From Nodosilinea sp. WJT8-NPBG4 (GTDB taxonomy: Bacteria; Cyanobacteriota; Cyanobacteriia; Phormidesmidales; Phormidesmidaceae): a stretch of 64,000 nucleotides of DNA. A model generated the notes under the pieces. It did not search any database. It was not told the DNA's origin and saw nothing but the letters and a program-made list of their open reading frames with translations. Location: contig JAHHHQ010000045.1 of the NCBI GenBank assembly GCA_019359285.1, positions 1 to 64,000 on the forward strand, in the 5' to 3' direction. The position numbers were made by a program, and so were the translations under genes. Below, in pieces: positions 1 through 6,978 of the stretch; positions within the stretch are counted from its first letter, which is position 1; each line of letters begins with the position of its first letter.

Positions 1-105
1 ATTGAAAAATTCTGGGCTCGGCTAAAACACCATCTTCGCAAGACGCTCAGCGCTTTCGATACCCTCTGGGACGCTGTCGATGATGCCTTCAAAAAATTGT
101 CCTAA
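1..105 (+). CDS. IS630-type transposase, C-terminal fragment
   Basis: The window opens inside a reading frame of 34 codons ending with TAA at 103-105. The translation begins IEKFWARLKHHLRKTL, which is the conserved C-terminal signature of IS630/DDE_3 transposases (the last catalytic region, normally NPIExFWxxLK). The upstream part is outside the window, so intactness cannot be judged. Its stop overlaps the 3' end of the opposite-strand nuclease gene by 17 bp, suggesting that the insertion lies at or inside the end of that gene. No terminal inverted repeat could be assigned because only one end is present. Confidence 0.8.
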   Translation: MEKFWARLKHHLRKTLSAFDTLWDAVDDAFKKLS

Positions 106-667
106 CTATCCCGTCCACTGCAATACTATTCAGCAGAGTATCTTTCTTTGCGGGCCTATTTTTGCTATAGGTTATAAGGTGTGCGCAATATGTTTTAACC
201 GGAGAGGCCAAAACTGAATCTACGGTTTCAAGCTCAGTTTTAGTGAATTCCTTTCCTTCTTTTTTCATGCCTATGCGCTCTGCCGAGCGGCCTTGACTTT
301 TCAGCAAATTCACAACGTGGTCTAAGTCAGTGTCATTAGAAATGATCGAAAAATGTGTCTCTTTTGGCAATTCTTGCATCAAGACTCCAGCAAAAAAGCA
401 TATGCCAAAGTCTGCTGCGTTTTTGCCGCTATTTGTCATTTTAAAAATTTTCAGCTTGCTTGAGCTTACCGTTGCGCTTAATGGAATTAGCCAGTCAAGA
501 GGTATTTTCGCTCCAGTCTTAGCATAGCAAATTATAACTTTTGAAAATTTCTCTAGGTTTTCTTTTAGCTGATGAATCTGATCGGGGCAATTTTCCAAGT
601 CAATAAGCAAAACTCTGTTTACTTCATTGACACTTAAACCAACGCCTTGATTGTCTTCAGACATCAT
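89..667 (-). CDS. NYN/PIN-like domain protein, probable nuclease
   Basis: A protein of 192 residues if started at the ATG at 667; a longer frame would need a TTG start at 724. It shows the NYN/PIN-like layout: a first strand with LIDLEN (Asp23, Glu25, Asn26), a middle motif GKNAADF (Asn83, Asp86) and SNDTDLDH (Asp112, Asp114) at the end of a strand. These acidic residues would bind metal for RNA cleavage in the family. The last codons lie within the transposase gene on the other strand, so the C terminus may have been replaced or extended by the insertion. Function is inferred from the motifs only; the substrate is unknown. Confidence 0.6.
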   Translation of the reverse strand: MMSEDNQGVGLSVNEVNRVLLIDLENCPDQIHQLKENLEKFSKVIICYAKTGAKIPLDWLIPLSATVSSSKLKIFKMTNSGKNAADFGICFFAGVLMQELPKETHFSIISNDTDLDHVVNLLKSQGRSAERIGMKKEGKEFTKTELETVDSVLASPVKTYCAHLITYSKNRPAKKDTLLNSIAVDGIVRTIF

Positions 668-813
668 TCTTGATGGATATAAACTTGTACAAAAATTAGC
701 TTGCACAAAAACCAACAAAAACAATCATCCGAGTGCAACTATTTTTCAGCGCCTAGGGCTTAAGTAAACCCCAGACGCTGACATTTCATTCGTGTTACTT
801 GTAAACCGCCGAC

Positions 814-1671
814 TTACCGCCCCTGAGCCATTGCCTCTGCAGGGGGCCGCACCACGCGGCGAGCCAAACCCAGTTTTTCTAACAACAGAATGGCGTACCA
901 GGTGACATCGACTTCCCACCAGCGCCAGCCAGCCGGGGCCACGTTGGGAAACGCGTGGTGGTTATTGTGCCAGCCTTCGCCGTAGGTGAGCAGCGCCGTC
1001 CACCACAGGTTGCCCGAGTTGTCTTCAAGATGAAAGCGATGCTTGCCCCACATGTGAGTTGCTGAGTTGATCAGCCAGGTGGAGTGCCATAGAAGTGCAA
1101 TTCTGAGAAAACCACCGTAGATTACGAAAGACCAGCCGCCGAGGGCAAAGAGAGCGATCGCAACCGGCACTTGCAGCAGTAGAAAGTTGCGATCGAGCCA
1201 ACGGTAGTAGGGATCACGGGCAATATCTGGAGCATAGCGACGGTAGATCTGGCCGTTAAAGACTGCCGGGTTGCGGTACACCATCCACAGCATGTGGCTC
1301 CACCAAAACCCGCGGCTGGCGGCGTAGGGATCCTTTTCAGCATCCTCGGTGTAGAGGTGGTGCTGGCGATGCCCCGCCACCCAAAAGATCGGGCCACCCT
1401 GGAGCGCCATCGCGCCAATGGTGGCGATCGCATACTCTAACCACTGGGGCACCTGTAAACTGCGGTGGGTGAGCAGTCGGTGATAGCCCAAACAAATGCC
1501 AATGCTGCCAAACAACCAGTGCAGTGCCACCATCACCCCTAGGGCCGACCACGAAAAGAACCACGGCGCCAGCAGGGCCATGCCGTGAATAGCGGTCAAA
1601 AAGCCGACTAATGTCCAATCTAGGTTTTTGAGTCCCGGTTTTTCTGGGGCTTGCTTCAGTAATGTTGCCAT
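814..1671 (-). CDS. desC: Acyl-lipid delta-9 desaturase
   Basis: A 285-residue integral membrane fatty-acid desaturase that would introduce the first double bond into membrane-lipid acyl chains. The three histidine boxes that hold the di-iron centre are complete: HRLLTH at residues 64-69, HRQHH at 101-105 and HNNHH at 235-239, with hydrophobic segments before and between them. Length is normal for cyanobacterial DesC. It is divergently transcribed from a TetR-type regulator, and the 183-bp intergenic space contains two related palindromes that could serve both promoters. Regulation by that neighbour is an inference from layout. Confidence 0.92.
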   Translation of the reverse strand: MATLLKQAPEKPGLKNLDWTLVGFLTAIHGMALLAPWFFSWSALGVMVALHWLFGSIGICLGYHRLLTHRSLQVPQWLEYAIATIGAMALQGGPIFWVAGHRQHHLYTEDAEKDPYAASRGFWWSHMLWMVYRNPAVFNGQIYRRYAPDIARDPYYRWLDRNFLLLQVPVAIALFALGGWSFVIYGGFLRIALLWHSTWLINSATHMWGKHRFHLEDNSGNLWWTALLTYGEGWHNNHHAFPNVAPAGWRWWEVDVTWYAILLLEKLGLARRVVRPPAEAMAQGR

Positions 1672-1782
1672 AGCACGTCCTTTTCTTCTTTTAGGGTTAA
1701 ACCCTCGACCAGTCTGTTAATCCGACCGAGGGGAAGTCCTTGCCCGACTCCTTTGCACCCCTAAGGGACCGGCTGGAGTCTT

Positions 1783-1801
1783 TTGCAAGTGTCGCTTGCA
1801 A
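1783..1801. promoter_or_regulatory. Candidate TetR operator, copy 1
   Basis: A perfect inverted repeat TTGCAAG-TGTCG-CTTGCAA with 7-bp arms and a 5-bp spacer in the desC/tetR divergent intergenic region. Its 15-bp core recurs at 1832-1846 with two changes. Size and symmetry fit a TetR-dimer site. Confidence 0.6.
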
Positions 1802-1831
1802 ATTAATCCTAGCAAACTTCTCTGGTAAAAT

Positions 1832-1846
1832 GCAAGTGTTGCTTTC
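1832..1846. promoter_or_regulatory. Candidate TetR operator, copy 2
   Basis: GCAAGTGTTGCTTTC matches 13 of 15 bases of the core of the palindrome at 1785-1799, 47 bp downstream and 8 bp before the ATG of the TetR gene. Binding here would block the regulator's own start, suggesting autoregulation. Confidence 0.45.
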
Positions 1847-1854
1847 TTTGTGCC

Positions 1855-3159
1855 ATGGCAGATCAGCGCAAATCAGCTCGACAGCGTCTAGTAGATGCGG
1901 CATTCCAGCTATTTTCTAGCCAGGGAGTAGGTACTACTACTACCCGGCAGGTAGCTGATCTAGCGGGGGTTAACGAGGTTACGCTGTTTCGCCAGTTCGG
2001 TAGCAAGCATGGCTTGCTTGCAGCAGTCATGACTGAGGCTGAGGTGTTGTCTGGCCCAGACCACGGTTTTGCTCTGGCGGCTCTAGCCCAAGCCCCCACC
2101 GACCAGGCTTTGAGGGAGTTTGTGAGTCAGTGTTTGGCTACCCTCGATCAACTCTCCGAGCTGGTGCGATCGGTGATTGGTGAGGCTGGGCAGTTTTCCG
2201 CAGACAATAGCCAAGCTATGGGGCGCGGCCTGCAAACCATCCGTGACTTCATCGCTGAGTACCTAGAGGCGCATCTGGCCTCAGGAGAAACCGCTGGCCT
2301 ACCCCCTGAGAAAGTGGCAGGGTTAGTGATGGCGCTGCTGCTGGGCTATGCCGCGATCGACGGCACCACCGATGGAGTTGGTGAGGGCAGCGCAGAATTT
2401 CACGGTCTGTGGCCCAGCCGGAGCGCTTTTATTGAGAGTGTCGTCAGCTGGCTGCTCAGCCTGCGACCCCAGAGCGATGGAGCCGATATTGGCCCTGCCC
2501 AACCCAGCCTGACCCCACCCAACACAGAGAGCTGGATCGACCTACCCGCCCCGGTGGTCCATGAGATTATGCAGGCGGCTCGCAAGGCTGGCAACCAGAC
2601 CCATGCCCTGATTTACGTGCTGCTGGGGGCTGGGGTGGCGGCAGCAGAGGTGCCGCTGCTAAGCCGCGCTAGCGCCCTCTACGACAGCAGCCAGCACATT
2701 TTGTTGATTGGCCCTCAGCATCGTCAGGTGCCCCTCAACCAGTGGATTATGGGTCGGCGCTACGGCACCTATACCAAAAACCCGCTTACCCGCTGGCTCA
2801 AAAGCCACAGCGATGCTTCATCGGCCATGTTTTTGGGGCCGGATGATCAGCCGATTACGCCTTTGAGGGTGCGGCAGCTGTGGGCCGAGGTAACAACTGG
2901 CATCATGTCGCCCACTGGCGAACCGCTTGGCGTTGAGCAAGCCCGTGCCACCTGGTGTGTTGAGATGCTGCTGAGGGGATTGAACCGCCAAGAACTGAGC
3001 CTTTTGAGTGGGCTATCGGTAGAGCAGCTCGACCCACTGGTGCAAAAAGCCCAAGCGCGATCGGCCCTAGCCCAGGCCCTACGCCTCGATCAACAACCTG
3101 GTTCAGCCCCAGCCAACCTCGACAAGCCTGATGAGACTAGCGCTGGGGCGAAAGACTAG
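1855..3159 (+). CDS. TetR-type regulator with a tyrosine-recombinase-like C-terminal domain
   Basis: A 434-residue protein, about twice the usual TetR length. Residues 1-60 are a clear TetR DNA-binding domain (KSARQRLVDAAFQLFSSQG, then a helix-turn-helix ending EVTLFRQFGSKHGLL). Residues about 65-205 look like a ligand/dimer domain. Residues about 230-420 resemble the catalytic fold of phage/XerC tyrosine recombinases: VLLGAGVAAAEVPLL matches the LLYxTGLRxSELxxL region and LGVEQARATWCVEMLLRGL matches the HxLRHxFATHLL region. The expected His is Glu and no nucleophilic Tyr is visible, so it would be catalytically dead. It probably controls desC. Domain assignment of the C-terminal half is by eye. 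Confidence 0.75.
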   Translation: MADQRKSARQRLVDAAFQLFSSQGVGTTTTRQVADLAGVNEVTLFRQFGSKHGLLAAVMTEAEVLSGPDHGFALAALAQAPTDQALREFVSQCLATLDQLSELVRSVIGEAGQFSADNSQAMGRGLQTIRDFIAEYLEAHLASGETAGLPPEKVAGLVMALLLGYAAIDGTTDGVGEGSAEFHGLWPSRSAFIESVVSWLLSLRPQSDGADIGPAQPSLTPPNTESWIDLPAPVVHEIMQAARKAGNQTHALIYVLLGAGVAAAEVPLLSRASALYDSSQHILLIGPQHRQVPLNQWIMGRRYGTYTKNPLTRWLKSHSDASSAMFLGPDDQPITPLRVRQLWAEVTTGIMSPTGEPLGVEQARATWCVEMLLRGLNRQELSLLSGLSVEQLDPLVQKAQARSALAQALRLDQQPGSAPANLDKPDETSAGAKD

Positions 3160-3465
3160 CGCTAAGCAAAAGAACGAAAAATAGAAAAGCGAAAAATGCC
3201 CAAGAGACTTGAATCCTGGCATTTGGGGCTGTCCCAAACCCAGGGCTTCACCTGCTGTGTGAGCCGAGAACCTTCTGACGCTGTGTGATCCAAACAACGC
3301 CAAGCGTTACCAAACGAAGCTGTAGAGAACGCAGAGTAGTAGAGATTGCCGCCGTAATTCTGCCCCCGCTGTAGGGAAACCCGCATGGTACCAGGTATGA
3401 AATGGCACGGAGTAAACCTGTAGTTACGGAGATGATTATTTGTCGCTACAGGCAGTCGAGCAACC
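3160..3465. other. Intergenic region without a recognised gene
   Basis: 306 bp between two plus-strand genes. Open frames here on the minus strand lack codon character or recognisable motifs. No RNA gene, strong terminator or repeat was seen. Confidence 0.5.
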
Positions 3466-3801
3466 ATGGCATTTCCGCAAAGTTTGTCAGCGTTTTCTTC
3501 AATGAATCAGGTGTTGGAGGCCATTGAAGATCTTTTTGCGGCTGAGTTAGAGCGCACGGGTTCACCTTGGGTAAGTAGCCACCAGCTAAGGGAATTATTT
3601 TTGGCTACCTATGGATTAGACCTGGAGAGGCTAATTGAGCAGCGAGGCTATGGCAAAGATCTAAGGTACTTTTTGACCAGTAGTAGAAGATTCTCAATTT
3701 ATAACTATCAGCAGCCCCAAAAATATTATCTCGCTCCGCTGAAGCTAGTTGTGCCAAGTGTTCTAAACAGCGATCGCCCCGCGCCAAAACTACGCCATTG
3801 A
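3466..3801 (+). CDS. Small protein with a possible LOTUS/OST-HTH-like fold
   Basis: A 111-residue protein of no certain family. Residues about 18-90 (start EAIEDLFAAELERTG; later LRELFLATYGLDLERLI, GYGKDLRYFLTS, RRFSIY, QKYYLAPL) follow the helix-helix-strand pattern of OST-HTH/LOTUS domains, which bind RNA and often accompany NYN nucleases. The similarity is weak and was judged by eye. The ATG at 3466 is the only start giving the whole domain. Nearest neighbours are the TetR gene upstream and a convergent acetyltransferase, which do not indicate a role. Confidence 0.5.
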   Translation: MAFPQSLSAFSSMNQVLEAIEDLFAAELERTGSPWVSSHQLRELFLATYGLDLERLIEQRGYGKDLRYFLTSSRRFSIYNYQQPQKYYLAPLKLVVPSVLNSDRPAPKLRH

Positions 3802-3958
3802 CTGAACTTTGCTTTAGTAAGGGGCTTTCTGATCCCCCACGCGAAAGACACCTCGCCACCGTATTAATGTTGCAGCCAGTGTAACTGAGCTTAAGCAAAG
3901 TCAATTTGAGGCTAAACGCAAGCCACAATTTTAGCTAAAGCCGGGTAAACGGGAAGCG

Positions 3959-4504
3959 CTAGGAGTCACTATCAGGCCAAGGGCCAGGGGGGCGATCGGG
4001 CAGATCTTCGCGAGCAACTTTGGTGTCGTAGCGGGTGAACCCACGCGACTCGTAGTTTTTGTAGGCAAAGGGGCCATCGAGGCTACAGGTGTGTACCCAT
4101 ACGCGGCTGGTTCCCCGGCTCCAAGCGCGCTGCACACCTACTGTCAGCAGATGGCCGCCAATGCCCTGTCCAATAAACTGGGGCAGCAGACCAAAACAGG
4201 TGATTTCGACATCGGCTTGGGAATGTTCTTCTAGCTCGATATAGCCCGCTGGGGTTCCCGAAATATAAGCTACCCAAGTTTCGACCTGGGGGCGGTCAAG
4301 GTAGGCGAGCCAGCGATCGCGGCTCCAGGGGAGGCGATCGCACCAGTACCACTGCCCGCCCACACTGGCATAGAGAAACCGGCTCAACTCTGGGCAGGGC
4401 ACCTCGGCCTGACGAATCTCCAGATTGGGATGCCCGCTGAGCTTGGGCCGCAGCTGGGCCGAGTCGAGCATTTCCAAATACCAGGTGGTGACATCGATCT
4501 GCAT
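3959..4504 (-). CDS. GNAT-family N-acetyltransferase
   Basis: 181 residues with the GNAT core: WVAYISGTPAGYIEL (strand pair), VEITCFGLLPQFIGQGIGGHLL (acetyl-CoA pyrophosphate loop Q-x-x-G-x-G/A) and a C-terminal FAYKNYESRGF signature. The acceptor substrate cannot be read from the sequence. Its ATG shares one base with the PhzF stop (TGATG), so it is translationally coupled to that gene and is last in the YdcF-PhzF-GNAT operon. Confidence 0.85.
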   Translation of the reverse strand: MQIDVTTWYLEMLDSAQLRPKLSGHPNLEIRQAEVPCPELSRFLYASVGGQWYWCDRLPWSRDRWLAYLDRPQVETWVAYISGTPAGYIELEEHSQADVEITCFGLLPQFIGQGIGGHLLTVGVQRAWSRGTSRVWVHTCSLDGPFAYKNYESRGFTRYDTKVAREDLPDRPPGPWPDSDS

Positions 4505-5316
4505 CAGTGCAGCAAATCTCCCTTAAAGACGGTGACGGCCTGGCCGCTGAGGCGAATGCGATTCGCGAAGCGATCCGTCCCGGAATCGCCCTCATCCTGC
4601 ACTTTGACTACGCCACCCCGGGCTGATGACTGGTGGGCGAGAAAGGTGGTTTTGCCGAGCTTTTCACGCCAGTAGGGACCGAGGCAGCAGTGGGCCGCTC
4701 CGGTGACTGGGTCTTCATTGATGCCGAGAGCGGGGGCAAAAAACCGAGAGACAAAGTCGTAGGGCGCTTCGCCCCGGCTGGTGACAATCACGCTGTGGAC
4801 GGGAAATTGCCCGAGGGCGACAAAGTCAGGCCGCAGATCGCGCACCACCGCCGCCGACTCTAGCTCGACCAGATAGCCCAGGGAATTCTCAACCACGGCT
4901 TGGGGGGCTGCGCTTAGAGCCTCTGCCAAACCGTCAGGTTCAGCGATGGGGTGGGACGGGTTGGCTGGAAAATTGAGCTCAATCCAATCGTCGAGGCGGC
5001 GGGCCGTGAGCACCCCGCTGCGAGTATGGAACGTAGCGGGCTGTTCGTTGCTCAGGTGACCCTCGCTCCACAGCACGTGGCAGGTGGCCAGGGTGGCATG
5101 GCCGCACAGGTCGATCTCTACGGTGGGGGTAAACCAGCGCAGCCGGTAGCCATCGCCCTCGGGGTAGAAAAAGGCGGTTTCCGAGAGGTTCATCTCCTGG
5201 GCCACCTGCTGCATCCAGCGATCAGGGCGGGCCTCGGGCAGGGCACACACCGCCGCTGGGTTGCCGCCAAAGGCGACGTCAGTAAAGGCATCAACCTGAG
5301 TTAACGAAATGGTCAT
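4504..5316 (-). CDS. PhzF-family isomerase/epimerase
   Basis: 270 residues with the PhzF hallmarks: VDAFTDVAFGGNPAAVC at the N terminus, NLSETAFF with the catalytic-type Glu near residue 46, RWFTPTVEIDLCGHATLA, and EDPVTGAAHC in the second half. PhzF proteins catalyse isomerisations of small acids; the substrate here is unknown. Near the C terminus the chain reads DEGDSGTDRFANRIRLSGQAV. The first part of that segment coincides with a 33-bp repeat (4557-4589) that also occurs in the FecR gene, and looks like an added stretch before the conserved RIRLSGQAV strand. The start lies 26 bp after the YdcF stop. Confidence 0.88.
   Translation of the reverse strand: MTISLTQVDAFTDVAFGGNPAAVCALPEARPDRWMQQVAQEMNLSETAFFYPEGDGYRLRWFTPTVEIDLCGHATLATCHVLWSEGHLSNEQPATFHTRSGVLTARRLDDWIELNFPANPSHPIAEPDGLAEALSAAPQAVVENSLGYLVELESAAVVRDLRPDFVALGQFPVHSVIVTSRGEAPYDFVSRFFAPALGINEDPVTGAAHCCLGPYWREKLGKTTFLAHQSSARGGVVKVQDEGDSGTDRFANRIRLSGQAVTVFKGDLLH
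4557..4589 (-). repeat. 33-bp dispersed repeat, copy inside the PhzF gene
   Basis: On the minus strand it runs GCGATTCC, 5 variable bases, then GGATCGCTTCGCGAATCGCA. The copy at 20590-20622 is identical at 30 of 33 positions. It has 7-bp terminal inverted repeats (GCGATTC/GAATCGC). It is translated as part of a surface-type stretch near the PhzF C terminus. Confidence 0.8.
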
Positions 5317-5342
5317 TGGGCTCCACCCTTATCTTTAGAATT

Positions 5343-6164
5343 TCAACTGAGCCTAAACGTCTGCCGAATTTGCTCAGCGGTCATAAAGCGGCGATCGGTA
5401 GGCAAGTCGGCCATTGCCCCAGCCACTTGAGGCAGGGTACTGGCCAACTTCCTTTGAAAACGCCCCAGGCCAGCATAGCTAACCAGGCCCAGATATTCAC
5501 GAATGGCCAGCAGCGATCGCTCACGACTGGCCACCCCAGTGGGCAGCGGCTCAATGTGAGGGACGACGGCAAACCCCAGCCCCTTAAAGGTTAGCCAGGC
5601 CCGCAGCATGTGGGGAGTATCGGTGATTAAAATAACCCGCTTCAACCCCCTAGCGCCAAGGGCGACGGCGGCTGACTCCGCCTCTTGCTTGGTGGTTTTT
5701 ACGCCGACGGCGCTGAGCATGAGGTTGGGCGACAGGTCGCGCTGATCAAGGGCTTTAAGCACACTGACTCCTTGGGAGAGGCCCATAATCAAAAGATTGG
5801 GCGATCGCCCCTCGGCCAACATATCGACCGCTGTATTGTAGCGATCGCCTTGAATGCGGCCGCTCCGGGCCAGCACCACAATGGCATCGGCCGACTCCCC
5901 AGTGTCTGGGGGCACAAAACTTGACAGCAGTGCCGTTGCTGGAGTCGAAAACAGCGGCGACATTACAACCCCATAAGCGACCAGTAGCGCCAAACCCGCC
6001 ATAGCTATACGCCAACTGGACTCAAGTCCACTGATGACTAGGACTACTGTGACAACTACCAGTAGAACCGGGGTGACTTTTTTGGGGCTAAAAAACCAGT
6101 AACCCAGCTTCCAGGTCAATTTTGGCCAACGTCGAGCAAAATCGGTCCGAAGTAGCTCTAGCAT
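5343..6164 (-). CDS. YdcF/ElyC-family (DUF218) membrane protein
   Basis: 273 residues. Two hydrophobic segments (about 30-46 and 54-72) are followed by a DUF218 domain: ADAIVVLARSGRIQGDRY, a run LNLLIMGLS-like strand, KTTKQEAESAAVALGARGLKRVILITDTPHMLRAWLTF and a C-terminal EYLGLVSY. Members such as SanA and ElyC act at the envelope, some in peptidoglycan precursor metabolism; the exact reaction is not known. First gene of the minus-strand operon with PhzF and GNAT. Confidence 0.8.
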   Translation of the reverse strand: MLELLRTDFARRWPKLTWKLGYWFFSPKKVTPVLLVVVTVVLVISGLESSWRIAMAGLALLVAYGVVMSPLFSTPATALLSSFVPPDTGESADAIVVLARSGRIQGDRYNTAVDMLAEGRSPNLLIMGLSQGVSVLKALDQRDLSPNLMLSAVGVKTTKQEAESAAVALGARGLKRVILITDTPHMLRAWLTFKGLGFAVVPHIEPLPTGVASRERSLLAIREYLGLVSYAGLGRFQRKLASTLPQVAGAMADLPTDRRFMTAEQIRQTFRLS

Positions 6165-6305
6165 GGCAGTTTCCTAAGCCGTGAGAAAAGCGGGTTCTCG
6201 AGAAAATTCTCAAGTCCAGCCTACTCATCTGAGCGCTCACTTCAGCACATACCCCGCGCCGTCGAGCAAAGTTTATGGATCTATGTAGTCACCGCAAACC
6301 TTGCG

Positions 6306-6320
6306 GCCGAAGCCTTCGGC
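6306..6320. repeat. Short palindrome in an intergenic region
   Basis: GCCGAAG-C-CTTCGGC, 7-bp arms around one base, in the 226-bp gap between two minus-strand genes. It has no following T-run on either strand, so it is not called a terminator. Confidence 0.4.
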
Positions 6321-6390
6321 TTGCCCAGGCCCCAATCCGGCGGGAAGGACAGTCGGCTGGCCCGCTCCGCAGGATTGAAGGTGTCACCCA

Positions 6391-6687
6391 CTACTGGTAA
6401 TAGCGCTGGTCAACCCACACCCGCAGCTCTTGCTCAGAGCTAAAGGTACGGCGCTGCTGGCTGACTGGGTCGTAGGCAACAAATAGCGTATTGCCCCGGC
6501 GATCGCGCTTCACAGTCACACTTAGGTCTGCGGAACCGCAGAGGTAGGTCAGCAGGGCACCGCCTACTAGACTGAGGCGCCGCTTGGCCCCAGCCCAAAC
6601 CCGAGCAATAGAGTAATCGGACTGAATGGGGCTATCGAGCGGCTCTTGAATTTGCTCAAGCTGAGCGTACAAACTATTGGGTTTCAT
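6391..6687 (-). CDS. Conserved hypothetical protein
   Basis: 98 residues: a polar N terminus, one hydrophobic stretch (LSLVGGALLTYLCGSADLSV, about 38-57), then VTVKRDRRGNTLFVAYDPVSQQRRTFSSEQELRVWVDQRYY, which could be a small beta-hairpin plus helix. The codon use resembles its neighbours and the ATG is well placed. I do not recognise a characterised family. It sits alone between the YdcF operon and the MocR gene. Confidence 0.65.
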   Translation of the reverse strand: MKPNSLYAQLEQIQEPLDSPIQSDYSIARVWAGAKRRLSLVGGALLTYLCGSADLSVTVKRDRRGNTLFVAYDPVSQQRRTFSSEQELRVWVDQRYYQ

Positions 6688-6892
6688 GGAGCTGTCCTCT
6701 AAGAAAGGCGATTGGCCAACGGGAACAGCACGAATCGATTCGGCATAGGTAAAGTTTCCTCGATCGCCCCCTATCGAAACAGAGGCAGTTGCCGTAAATT
6801 GTCTTGGTAACAGTTTGAATTTTCACAACTGTTCTGGTCACTTCACCCCAAAACTGTTCCCACCCACCCCAAAAAAATCAAACCCGCTACAA

Positions 6893-6978
6893 GACCCTCC
6901 CCCTTCGCCATCTCCCCACCTTCCTCACCTCCCCTACCCCTGCACCCCCTACCCTCCCACCCCTTACTCCCCACCCCC
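6893..6978 (+). repeat. C-rich low-complexity tract
   Basis: About 85 bp of CCTCCCC/CACCCC-type pyrimidine-rich sequence ending at the ATG of the MocR gene, so it forms that gene's leader. Similar tracts occur in at least five other gaps of this window. Confidence 0.7.
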
